Shown one piece after another: positions 52,380-60,430 of a stretch of 64,000 nucleotides of DNA. This DNA comes from DATAWK01 sp036267255 (GTDB lineage Bacteria; Acidobacteriota; Terriglobia; Terriglobales; Acidobacteriaceae). The stretch spans positions 124,001-188,000 of the forward strand of contig DATAWK010000031.1 in NCBI GenBank assembly GCA_036267255.1, in the 5' to 3' direction. The notes under the pieces are model-generated. The model did not search any database and had not been told where the DNA came from. It saw only the letters and a list, made by a program, of their open reading frames with translations. Both the position numbers and the translations under genes were made by a program. Numbering within the stretch: the first letter of the stretch is position 1; the number at the start of each line of letters is the position of its first letter.

Positions 52380-52664
52380 TTGAGTTTGCTGACCGCGTTT
52401 TGGTCCGCAATGCTGGGTATTGTGAACATGAAGATCGCTAACATTGCCGGCGTCCACGCAGACTTTGAGACTTTCAAGGTTCTTCCACGGTGTTTGCCGT
52501 CCGGGGAGATGGGCCGCTCAAGGCTCAACTGGTATCCCCTGCCCATTCCGAAACACAGTGGCCAAGATTCGGGCTTAGCCGATCTTAGCTCCCGTTCAGG
52601 AACAAGTAACCAAACTCATAACAATCGGCGACCTCTCGGTCGGGAAAGACTGAACAATGGCTGA
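52380..52664 (+). CDS. Doubtful coupled ORF between riboswitch 2 and eno2
   Basis: A 94-codon frame opening at TTG 52380, overlapping the stop of a 12-codon frame (GTG 52345, with GGAG before it), and ending eight bases inside the second enolase gene. So ribosomes entering at the riboswitch-controlled GGAG could be relayed to eno2. The translation is not convincing as a folded protein; MKIANIAGVHADFETFKVLP faintly recalls the N-terminus of the phosphoesterase at 63432 (MKIAIVSDIHGNLAALKAFP), so it may be a decayed gene. This region is otherwise empty. Confidence 0.25.
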   Translation: MSLLTAFWSAMLGIVNMKIANIAGVHADFETFKVLPRCLPSGEMGRSRLNWYPLPIPKHSGQDSGLADLSSRSGTSNQTHNNRRPLGRERLNNG

Positions 52665-54003
52665 AATCGAAACACTCGAAGCGCTCGAAATTCTGGATTC
52701 ACGCGGAAATCCCACTCTGGACGTGACCGTAACTCTGAACAATGGCGTGAAAGCGACGGCCAAAATTCCGTCTGGAGCATCCACCGGCAAACGAGAAGCG
52801 GTGGAACTGCGAGACGGGGACAAGAAGCGCTACGGCGGTAAAGGGGTCTTGAAAGCGTGCGGGTACGTGGAAGGCGAGATACTGAATTCTGTTCGCGGTA
52901 TGGACCCGAACGACCAGAAAGCGTTAGATGCGGCGCTCTGCAAGCTTGATGGAACGGCGAACAAATCACGCCTGGGAGCGAACGCCATTCTTGGTGTCTC
53001 GTTAGCCTCAGCCCGTGCAGCCGCAAAAGATCGCGGTATTCCTTTGTATGCGCATCTCAGCAGCGATACAGACTACATCCTGCCTACCCCGATGCTGAAC
53101 GTTTTGAACGGCGGCAGACACGCTGACAACAGCGTCGATTTTCAGGAATTCATGATCGCGCCCGTCGGTGCTCCTTCCTTTAGAGATGCCTTGCGGGCAG
53201 CCGTTGAAACCTTCCATGTCCTAAAGTCCGTACTACAGCTAAAAACATACAGCACAGCAGTCGGCGATGAGGGTGGTTTCGCTCCTGAGTTGAAGTCGAA
53301 TGAAGAAGCCATTGATCTCATTTTGGAGGCGATCCACAAGGCCGGATACAAGCCTGGCGAAGACATCGCGGTCATGCTCGATCCAGCCGCCAGCGAGTTT
53401 TTTGAAGACGGCACATATGTCTTCTGTAAATCCGACCAGAGCCGCAAGGAACCTGCTGAGATGGTGGCGCTCTGGAGAGAGTGGTTGCAAAAGTACCCCG
53501 CTATCTGGTCTTTGGAAGATGGACTTGGCGAAGAGGACCGCCAGGGCTGGCAGCAATTGACGAGAGAACTTGGCGACCAGATACAGCTGGTCGGTGACGA
53601 TAACTTTGTCACTAATCCAGAATTGTTCCGGCAGGGTATTCAAGACGGAATCGCCAACGCCATCCTGATCAAGCTGAACCAGATCGGGACTGTGACGGAG
53701 ACGCTTGAGTGCATCGCTCTCGCACAAGAGCACGGCTATGGGGCTGTGATTTCGCACCGTTCGGGCGAGACGGATGACACCAGCATTGCCGACCTGGCGG
53801 TAGCAACCGGAGTAGGGCAGATCAAGACAGGTTCCGCGAGCCGTGGCGAACGCATTGCCAAATATAACCGCCTACTGGCGATCGAACGCGAGCTGGCTGG
53901 TAAAGCACGTTATGCAGGAGCCAGCATCTATAGCCGATGGAGGAAGCCTTTGCAGTCGGGGAAACATGAAATTCACGCTCGGAAGCAGCAGGTAAAAGCT
54001 TGA
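52657..54003 (+). CDS. eno2: Second enolase, fluoride-island copy
   Basis: A 448-residue enolase in the fluoride island. Conserved pieces: SGASTGKREAVELRDGDKKR, LNGGRHADNSVDFQEFMIAP, VGDEGGFAPEL, MLDPAASEFFED, KLNQIGTVTE, SHRSGETDDTSIADLAVATG. Compared with the housekeeping copy (9744-11036), residues beside the metal ligands differ: IWSLEDGLGEEDR instead of IVSLEDGLAEDDW, and VGDDNFVTN instead of VGDDIFVTN. It also has ~20 extra basic residues at the C-terminus. Enolase is a classic fluoride target, so this may be a fluoride-tolerant or dosage-boosting isozyme. A riboswitch lies ~330 bases upstream. Confidence 0.95.
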   Translation: MAEIETLEALEILDSRGNPTLDVTVTLNNGVKATAKIPSGASTGKREAVELRDGDKKRYGGKGVLKACGYVEGEILNSVRGMDPNDQKALDAALCKLDGTANKSRLGANAILGVSLASARAAAKDRGIPLYAHLSSDTDYILPTPMLNVLNGGRHADNSVDFQEFMIAPVGAPSFRDALRAAVETFHVLKSVLQLKTYSTAVGDEGGFAPELKSNEEAIDLILEAIHKAGYKPGEDIAVMLDPAASEFFEDGTYVFCKSDQSRKEPAEMVALWREWLQKYPAIWSLEDGLGEEDRQGWQQLTRELGDQIQLVGDDNFVTNPELFRQGIQDGIANAILIKLNQIGTVTETLECIALAQEHGYGAVISHRSGETDDTSIADLAVATGVGQIKTGSASRGERIAKYNRLLAIERELAGKARYAGASIYSRWRKPLQSGKHEIHARKQQVKA

Positions 54004-54013
54004 GGAATCCCAC

Positions 54014-54062
54014 GGGTGTTGGAGTCCACCCCTAACCGCTCAATTGGGCAAATGACTCCTCG
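54014..54062 (+). promoter_or_regulatory. Fluoride riboswitch 3 (GTPase-crcB operon)
   Basis: GGGTGTTGGAGTCCACCC, CTAACCGCTC, AAATGACTCCTC. ACTCCTC (54055-54061) is exactly complementary to GAGGAGT (54080-54086), which is the ribosome site of the GTPase gene at 54088. In the aptamer ACTCC instead pairs with GGAGT. This gives a simple on/off translational switch. Confidence 0.92.
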
Positions 54063-54087
54063 AAGTTCTTAGGCACTTGGAGGAGTT

Positions 54088-56184
54088 ATGCCCGAACGAG
54101 ACCGGAACGTTACGATGACACGACACGCTGGCGAGTTGAACGAGAATCAGCAAAGACGCCTTCGCATCTCGTGCCAGTATATCGACAAGCTGCTTTCCGA
54201 TATCGAGGATATTCTCCACGAGGCGACCTCTCAGTCGCCCTTTCCCCGTCACATCGTGGATGTCAGCCCTGCACAGATTCGAGTCCTTGAGGACTACATT
54301 CGCCGTATTCGCTCTCAGTTAGTTCACGCCATCGCATGGCAAGACATGAAGCCGGAACCATCCGATATTCCGGCGACACGGGCGGTGCTTACCTATTTAA
54401 CATTTATCGACATCGCCATTGAAGAACTTAAACCGAAGTACATGCGAGGTTCTGGAGCAGTTCCTGAAGATGCGGTCAATGAACTGAATGGTGTGGTACA
54501 TGAACTTCGCTCGGCGGTCGATGGGATGCAGGGCTATCTCAAGCAGGAACTCGGCACGAATCTCGAGCAACGTCTGCAGCAGCTAGAGAAGACAGGTTAT
54601 GACATGGGGTTGCTTCGCCTGCTGGAGCAAATTGTCACCCGCGACGGCCTGGTTGAGTTCCGGCCAAGGATCGATGCACTCGCTTCTCGGATGGAAGACG
54701 ATAGCTTCGAGGTTGCTCTCTTCGGGCGGGTCAGTTCCGGGAAGTCTTCACTCCTTAATGCGCTTCTCGGTACAGATGTATTGCCCGTCGGCATCAATCC
54801 CATCACGGCGGTTCCAACGAAGCTCCGCTATGGCACAGAGCTGAAGGCGGCCGTGTCTTACGGAGATGGCCGGAGCGATTTGGTCACGGTTGAAGAACTG
54901 GGTCATCTGGTCACGGAGCAGGGGAATCCTGGGAATCTAAAGAACGTTGTGCGCGCGATTGTGGAGGTTCCTTCTCCGCGTCTCAAAGAAGGCATTCTCC
55001 TGGTGGACACGCCGGGATTGGGGTCATTGGCGAAACGGGGAGCGAGAGAAACACTGGCCTATCTTCCATCCTGCGATCTCGCTCTTCTCTTGATCGACGC
55101 TGGCGCTACGCTGAACGAAGAAGATATTGGCACTCTGCGGCTTCTCTACGAGGCCGGCGTTCCTGCGCTGGTTCTTCTCAGCAAGTCGGATTTGCTCGCG
55201 GAAGCGGACCTTCATCGGGCGATAAGCTATATCCAACAGCATGTCAAACACGATCTCGAACTGGATGTTGTGATCCATCCGGTAAGCGCACTGCCGAACA
55301 GCTCGACGATACTAGACCAGTTTTTCGAGCGAGAGTTGGTTCCGCGCTTCGATCAGGCACGGGTTCTTCGAGAAGCTTCGGTAGCACGGAAGATAGGCGC
55401 CCTTCGGGAAGCCGTCAAAGCTGCTCTTGAAAGTAACCTCAATCGCGAGAAACGGAGCGCGGTTCAACAAAACAAGTTGGACACGCCTGAGATTGAATCG
55501 ACCTTGCGAGTTATTACCGGAGAAGTGGGCGAGTTGAGCACGGCCCTGGATCGGACATTTCGTGAATTTGGCGAACGGCCAACTAATGTTCTGGATGGCG
55601 CTACGGACCACGCCATAGAATGGCTACGCAGCAATTCTGAGAACCCTTTGCCTCCGCTGCAATTGTCCGAATGGATTCACGACGTGGTTTGGACCTTCGT
55701 GCAACCGCCTATCGAACGTTTGCGCTCCGTGGGCGGCCACGCCATAGAAACTCTCCAGAACGCCGCCAGGGAAATGGGTCGCATGGATGCTCCGTCACGC
55801 GAGGATTTAGAACTTCTGCTGCGCGATATGCCGCGCTTTGAACTCGCAGTTCTTCCGCAGCCGATCCGTCTTGGCCCTTGGAAGTTTCTCGGCGAAAGCA
55901 TTGTGCGCTCTCGAATCAAGGCAAACTTGAATGACTCGATAGGTTCCTTGTTGAAGGACGAACTTCACCTCTACGGTCTAGCTTTGTCGCAGTGGAGCAG
56001 GCAAGTTACACGGAAGTTGGAAGCTATGGTGAACTCTTATGCGGATGCCTATCGCGTGCAAATCCATCGCCTGAACGGTACGTCCGAAAAAGTGATCAAT
56101 GCCGACCAGCTTGAGGAAGATTTGGCTTTGCTGACAAATTGGAACCCGGCCAGCAAACTTGAGCTTGCTGAAAAACGAGCATAA
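54088..56184 (+). CDS. Dynamin-like GTPase A
   Basis: A 698-residue large GTPase, first gene of the crcB operon. The GTPase domain (~residues 200-420) has G1 LFGRVSSGKSSLLNALLG, a threonine-bearing switch I region NPITAVPTKLRYG, G3 LVDTPGLGSLAKRGA and G4 LLSKSDLL. Long helical regions flank it on both sides, as in bacterial dynamin-like proteins; there is no clear transmembrane helix, so it may act peripherally or with its partner at 58268. The N-terminal ~190 residues are helical. Ribosome site GGAGGAGT is the predicted target of riboswitch 3. Role in fluoride stress is not established; membrane repair or stabilisation is a guess. Confidence 0.85.
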   Translation: MPERDRNVTMTRHAGELNENQQRRLRISCQYIDKLLSDIEDILHEATSQSPFPRHIVDVSPAQIRVLEDYIRRIRSQLVHAIAWQDMKPEPSDIPATRAVLTYLTFIDIAIEELKPKYMRGSGAVPEDAVNELNGVVHELRSAVDGMQGYLKQELGTNLEQRLQQLEKTGYDMGLLRLLEQIVTRDGLVEFRPRIDALASRMEDDSFEVALFGRVSSGKSSLLNALLGTDVLPVGINPITAVPTKLRYGTELKAAVSYGDGRSDLVTVEELGHLVTEQGNPGNLKNVVRAIVEVPSPRLKEGILLVDTPGLGSLAKRGARETLAYLPSCDLALLLIDAGATLNEEDIGTLRLLYEAGVPALVLLSKSDLLAEADLHRAISYIQQHVKHDLELDVVIHPVSALPNSSTILDQFFERELVPRFDQARVLREASVARKIGALREAVKAALESNLNREKRSAVQQNKLDTPEIESTLRVITGEVGELSTALDRTFREFGERPTNVLDGATDHAIEWLRSNSENPLPPLQLSEWIHDVVWTFVQPPIERLRSVGGHAIETLQNAAREMGRMDAPSREDLELLLRDMPRFELAVLPQPIRLGPWKFLGESIVRSRIKANLNDSIGSLLKDELHLYGLALSQWSRQVTRKLEAMVNSYADAYRVQIHRLNGTSEKVINADQLEEDLALLTNWNPASKLELAEKRA

Positions 56185-56195
56185 GTAAGGAGAGA

Positions 56196-56579
56196 GTGAA
56201 CTTGCAGAAATATTTGTTTATTGCTATTGGAGGCTCTCTTGGAGCCATCGCTCGTTACTGGGTTGGTGCAGCCATAGCCGACCGGATGGGAACCAAATTT
56301 CCCTACGGGACATTTGTGATCAATATTACGGCTTGTCTGATCATTGGCTTTTCTTTAGTGTTTCTGGGTCGGCGCACAGAATTAAGTTCGGCGTGGCGAT
56401 TCCTGATTCCGGTCGGCTTTGTCGGCGCCTACAGCACGTTCTCGACCTTTGAATGGGAGACATTTACGACCCTCCAGACCGGCGCGTTCTTCTTGGCAGC
56501 TCTTTACGTAGCACTCAGTTTCTTTCTTGGGCTCATCGCCGTGTGGTGTGGAGTATTGCTTGCGAGGGCAGTTTCATGA
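56196..56579 (+). CDS. crcB: CrcB/Fluc fluoride channel
   Basis: A 127-residue four-helix membrane protein that exports fluoride passively as a dual-topology dimer. Family marks: FIAIGGSLGAIARYWVGAAI, FPYGTFVINITACLIIGFSL (Asn-bearing helix 2), VGFVGAYSTFSTFEWET (the Phe box and Ser/Thr track) and FFLGLIAVWCGVLLAR. Start GTG 56196 after AAGGAGAGA. It lies 11 bases after GTPase A and overlaps the next gene (ATGA), inside a riboswitch-3 operon. Confidence 0.97.
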   Translation: MNLQKYLFIAIGGSLGAIARYWVGAAIADRMGTKFPYGTFVINITACLIIGFSLVFLGRRTELSSAWRFLIPVGFVGAYSTFSTFEWETFTTLQTGAFFLAALYVALSFFLGLIAVWCGVLLARAVS

Positions 56580-57136
56580 GAGCGAACAAAATCATTTCCT
56601 ACAATTCCATCTTGCAAGTGCTTCCGGAGTCCGGTTGCCCGTTTTGCCGATTCATGAAGAATTTTCAGGCGGCATTGCTCCAGGACCCGGCAACGCGACA
56701 AGTGGGACATCTATGCAATTTCCATGCCTGGGGCCTGGCAGCCTCCCAGGATGCTGCAATTGCAGCCGAACTGTTTCTGGGATTGCTTCGGGAACGATAC
56801 GAAACATTTATCGGTTCGCCGTGCGAGATGTGTCATGTGCTTCAGGAGGAAGAGGATCTGCGCATTCGTGAGTTTGTGAGTTGTCTGGGCCAGAAGCAAG
56901 TTAAGGAATGGTTGCGATCCCAGACCGCATGTTGTATTGCACATGGAATGAAACTGAAGAAATCCGTCCCGCCGGTGGCGGCGGCGGCTATTGAGGCGAT
57001 TCTCGAAAGTCATCGAAGGCAACTAACGGAAGATCTCACCAGGCTGCTCGATGAACGAGGGTCGGAGCATTCAAGGTGGGGATTGTTAGGTCAAGCAGCA
57101 GAGTTTCTCGTATCGCAGCGTGGACTTCACGCATAA
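56576..57136 (+). CDS. Cys-rich CPFC protein (DUF6062-like)
   Basis: A 186-residue soluble protein overlapping crcB by four bases. Repeated Cys/His pairs: GCPFCRFM near the start, HLCNFHAWGLA, CEMCHVLQEEEDLRI, and CCIAHGMKL. The CPxC...C..H...CxxC...C..H arrangement resembles DUF6062 proteins and suggests bound zinc. The rest is helical. Found here between the fluoride channel and DUF190 genes; function unknown. Confidence 0.6.
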   Translation: MRANKIISYNSILQVLPESGCPFCRFMKNFQAALLQDPATRQVGHLCNFHAWGLAASQDAAIAAELFLGLLRERYETFIGSPCEMCHVLQEEEDLRIREFVSCLGQKQVKEWLRSQTACCIAHGMKLKKSVPPVAAAAIEAILESHRRQLTEDLTRLLDERGSEHSRWGLLGQAAEFLVSQRGLHA

Positions 57137-57146
57137 AGGAGCATAT

Positions 57147-57893
57147 ATGTTACAGGCTGGAAAGGCTGTGAAGGTTTCCATTTATCTAAGCGAAGGCTCG
57201 ACGCACAACGGTGTGTCAACGTCTGCAAGCATCCTCGACTTTCTCTATTTCCGCGGCGTCTCTGGTGCGACTGTCCTGAAAGGCGTGGCCGGATTCGGCG
57301 CCGACCATCACCTGCACAGTTCCTCGCTGGTGGCCATCTCAGACCATCTCCCAGTGAAAATCGAGTTCATTGAGACCCGCGCAAAGGTGGACGAGCTGCT
57401 GGGGAAACTCGAAGATATGGCTGGCTCGGGAATGATTGAACTGCAGGACACGACGATTGCAAAACCGGCTCAAATCTCAAAGCCCAAGAAAACCGCATCT
57501 ACGAATCACGTCAAAATTGAAGGCAAAGCTCAACTGATGCGAATCTACATCGGCGAGCATGACCAATGGCGAGACAAGCCACTTCACGAAGCTCTGGTTC
57601 ATGCCCTGCGTGCGAACGATCTCGCAGGAGTCACCGTCTATCGGGGAATTCTCGGCTACGGCGCCCACCGAAGGATGCATAAAGATGCACCGCTGCACCT
57701 TTCGCATGACAGCTCGATCATGCTCTCTGTAATCGACACGCAGGAGAAACTGCATGCCTTCCTGCCCATAGTGGAGCAGATGGTTGACGAAGGGCTTGTG
57801 GTCCTCTCCGACGTTGACATTATCAAGTATGCCTACCGTGGGCATGCGAACGAGGGATCTGGAGTGCCGGAAAAGAAGGAGGTTCAGCCATGA
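57147..57893 (+). CDS. Tandem DUF190 protein
   Basis: A 248-residue protein with two DUF190 domains. The first: VKVSIYLSEGSTHNGVSTSA, FLYFRGVSGATVLKGVAGFG; the second: MRIYIGEHDQWRDKPLHEAL and LAGVTVYRGILGYGAHRRMH. DUF190 has a PII-like fold and is commonly encoded with crcB. ATG 57147 follows AAAGGAGCATAT. A single-domain DUF190 follows with ATGA overlap, giving three copies of the domain in the operon. Possibly a sensor or modulator of the channel (inference). Confidence 0.88.
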   Translation: MLQAGKAVKVSIYLSEGSTHNGVSTSASILDFLYFRGVSGATVLKGVAGFGADHHLHSSSLVAISDHLPVKIEFIETRAKVDELLGKLEDMAGSGMIELQDTTIAKPAQISKPKKTASTNHVKIEGKAQLMRIYIGEHDQWRDKPLHEALVHALRANDLAGVTVYRGILGYGAHRRMHKDAPLHLSHDSSIMLSVIDTQEKLHAFLPIVEQMVDEGLVVLSDVDIIKYAYRGHANEGSGVPEKKEVQP

Positions 57894-58249
57894 AAGAGCA
57901 ATATGAAGCGCGCATGTTGCGTATTCACTTTGGGGAAGACGATAAATGGCATGGCCAGTCCCTCTACGAAGCGATTGTCAATAAGTGCAAAGAGCTTGGA
58001 GTCGCTGGTGCGACCGTCTATCGCGGCATTGAGGGATTCGGAGCCAGCACGACGATCCATCACAGCAGCATCTGGTCATTCTCGAAAGATGCTCCGATCA
58101 TGGTTAGTGTCATTGATAGAGAAGATGCGATCCAAAAGCTCGTTCCTTTTCTTGATGAAATGGTCGTCGAAGGTCTGGTCGCCATGTCTCGTGTCCAAGT
58201 GATCCGATATTCAAAAGCGCCGTCCGACTCGACCCCGGTCATTCGCTAG
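57890..58249 (+). CDS. DUF190 protein
   Basis: A 119-residue single-domain DUF190 protein: LRIHFGEDDKWHGQSLYEAI, LGVAGATVYRGIEGFGASTT, SVIDREDAIQKLVPFLDEMV. Overlaps the tandem DUF190 gene by four bases. PII-like fold expected. Together with the neighbour it may form mixed trimers. Confidence 0.9.
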   Translation: MKEQYEARMLRIHFGEDDKWHGQSLYEAIVNKCKELGVAGATVYRGIEGFGASTTIHHSSIWSFSKDAPIMVSVIDREDAIQKLVPFLDEMVVEGLVAMSRVQVIRYSKAPSDSTPVIR

Positions 58250-58267
58250 AACGAATTGGAAGGTTCT

Positions 58268-59995
58268 ATGACAGCGATTGGCGACAATGCCGGAGGAGCT
58301 TCGGAAGAAAGACAATCGATCGAGTATGCCATCGCTTCGCTTCTCACCCTATGCGAAGTTGAAGCTAAGGATAGTGGCATCTGCGGTAAATTGCATACGC
58401 TGCAAATGAAACTTAGCTCCAATCGGTTTCACCTCGCCGTATTGGGGCAGATGAAGCGAGGCAAGAGTTCCTTCATCAATGCGCTTCTCGGGGCCGACGT
58501 TCTGCCGACGGGAGTTCTTCCCGTCACGTCTGTGATTACGGAAATTAAGTACAGCTCTAGCCCAGCAGCAATCATTCACTACTCGACGGGTCAAAGCGAA
58601 AACATTCCGATTGCACTTCTGGCCGACTTCATCACCGAAGCAGGAAACCCTGGAAATAAAAAACAGGTAGGTTCCGTAGAAGTAGGCTATCCAGCTTCCT
58701 TTCTGGGAGCGAACATCGTTCTCATCGACACACCCGGCATTGGATCGACTCACACTCACAATACGCGCACTACTGAGAGCTATCTGGAGAACATCGATGC
58801 GGCGATCATGATCCTTTCTGTCGATCCGCCGATCACCCAGGTGGAGTCTGACTTCTTGGAACGCGTCAAGGGTGATATTCCCAAGTTCTTCTTCGTCCTG
58901 AACAAGACTGATCTTGTTACGCCGGAAGAAATCTCTTCGATCTCCTACTTTCTTCTGGAGGAGCTGGAAAACCGACTTCAGCTTGAGTTGCCGGAACTCT
59001 TTCCGTTGTCAGCACGGCAAGTGCTCTCCGCCAAGAGGTGTCTCACCGACACCTCTTTCTCAATTGAACTGACAGAATTTGAAGAGCGTCTGCTGCAATT
59101 CTTCTCTGCAGAAAAAGATCGGGTGCTACTTCAGTCAGTGGCTTTGGACCTAATCACTATCGCCCGCACCATGCGATTTGTGACAACCATCGGAATCCGC
59201 GCCAAGACCATGAGTCTTGAAGGTATTGCCAGCAAAGGGCAGGCTCTCAATCAACTTATTGTGCAGGCTGAATTGGAGCTTCGCGAGCTTCACGTTCTGC
59301 TGCGGCAGCGGACAGCAGACATTCTGTATCAAGTCGAAGGTGATCTTAGATCCCACGTAGAAAGTACGGTTCCCGATCTACGGAAGCGCCTCAAGATATT
59401 CGAAACGCAGCACCCCAAGGAAACAGGCAGCGATTTAGGACGCATTCTCGAAGAATTTATCATGCGAGCGGTGGACGAAGCATTTCGCAAGTGGAGAGTT
59501 CAGGAAGACGCACGGATCGAGGCCGAACTTCACTCACTTTCCCATCGTTTCGTTGCCCAGGCCAATGGGATCTTAGACAGACTTCAACAAGCCGCGAGTA
59601 TATTATTTGAAATCCCAGTAGAGCAATTCTCGATTGCTTGCAATCTCGATGTCGAGAGTCATCTCTACTACATGGTGGAACCCATTTTTTATTCCCTCGA
59701 CAATTTTATTCTTTTGCTTCCACGCTTCTTGTTGCGCATGGTTGTATTTCGGAAACTCGACAAGAACCTTTCCAGTATTCTGGATCGCAACGCGGGTCGA
59801 ATTCGCTACGACTATGTTGGGCGTCTTGAAAAGAGCATAAGCAAGTTCGATAAAGAGTTGCATGCAGCAGTGAACACCGTAACGGAAAGCCTCAAGTCAG
59901 CATTATGCACGTCGCCGCACAAGACAGAAAATCAGGCCATTGCACTCAATTTACTGGCCACGGTGATAGCAGGTTGCTCGCGAATTGTGGCGTAA
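58268..59995 (+). CDS. Dynamin-like GTPase B
   Basis: A 575-residue dynamin-like protein. G1 VLGQMKRGKSSFINALLG, switch I LPVTSVITEIKYSS, G3 VLIDTPGIGSTHTHNTRTTE and G4 FFVLNKTDLV lie in the first half. A long helical stalk region follows, and a hydrophobic/aromatic patch near the C-terminus (LYYMVEPIFYSLDNFILLLP, RFLLRMVVFRKL) could insert into the membrane like a paddle. ATG 58268 follows GGAAGG. Being in the same operon as GTPase A suggests a cooperating pair, as for other bacterial dynamin pairs. Confidence 0.85.
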   Translation: MTAIGDNAGGASEERQSIEYAIASLLTLCEVEAKDSGICGKLHTLQMKLSSNRFHLAVLGQMKRGKSSFINALLGADVLPTGVLPVTSVITEIKYSSSPAAIIHYSTGQSENIPIALLADFITEAGNPGNKKQVGSVEVGYPASFLGANIVLIDTPGIGSTHTHNTRTTESYLENIDAAIMILSVDPPITQVESDFLERVKGDIPKFFFVLNKTDLVTPEEISSISYFLLEELENRLQLELPELFPLSARQVLSAKRCLTDTSFSIELTEFEERLLQFFSAEKDRVLLQSVALDLITIARTMRFVTTIGIRAKTMSLEGIASKGQALNQLIVQAELELRELHVLLRQRTADILYQVEGDLRSHVESTVPDLRKRLKIFETQHPKETGSDLGRILEEFIMRAVDEAFRKWRVQEDARIEAELHSLSHRFVAQANGILDRLQQAASILFEIPVEQFSIACNLDVESHLYYMVEPIFYSLDNFILLLPRFLLRMVVFRKLDKNLSSILDRNAGRIRYDYVGRLEKSISKFDKELHAAVNTVTESLKSALCTSPHKTENQAIALNLLATVIAGCSRIVA

Positions 59996-60050
59996 AGTAA
60001 TTCGTCGATACAAACCGGCAGCGGACCAACAGCCTGTCTTCAGGAACGCC

Positions 60051-60212
60051 ATGATTGCATTTTGTACCCATTGCTTTGACGAGATCGCCTCCAAGGACCA
60101 TTACTGCCCCTACTGCGGGATTGGCCTGGGCGCAGATTCACGGATTCATGATCGGCCCGCAGTAAAGATGATTCTTGAAAGAATCGCCCATACGAAAGGC
60201 TCCTGTCCATGA
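60051..60212 (+). CDS. Small zinc-ribbon protein
   Basis: A 53-residue protein with two CxxC knuckles (FCTHCFDEIASKDHYCPYCG), i.e. a zinc ribbon, and a short helical tail. ATG 60051 follows AGGAACGCC; the longer frame from 59985 has no support. It follows GTPase B by ~55 bases and overlaps the next small gene (ATGA), so it belongs to the same operon. Confidence 0.65.
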   Translation: MIAFCTHCFDEIASKDHYCPYCGIGLGADSRIHDRPAVKMILERIAHTKGSCP

Positions 60213-60385
60213 AGGCATCCACCCTAAATATTTGTTTTCTAATTGCGGGCCTGATCGGGTTGCCAATATGTTTACATGCTTGGCAACGCTCGCATCGAAA
60301 TCCGTGGCTGCTAGGGATTGGGATCTTTGCCTATTTCTTGATTTCTAGTCTTAGAGAGATTTTGCTGAAATATCGCGGACGATGA
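60209..60385 (+). CDS. Small two-helix membrane protein
   Basis: A 58-residue frame coupled to the zinc-ribbon gene by an ATGA overlap. Two hydrophobic helices: NICFLIAGLIGLPICLHAW and PWLLGIGIFAYFLISSL, ending with basic KYRGR. It is the last gene of the riboswitch-3 operon. No family recognised. Confidence 0.6.
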   Translation: MKASTLNICFLIAGLIGLPICLHAWQRSHRNPWLLGIGIFAYFLISSLREILLKYRGR

Positions 60386-60430
60386 ACAACATTTCATAGT
60401 CGACAGACTTCAAAAGTTGGCATATGGATG

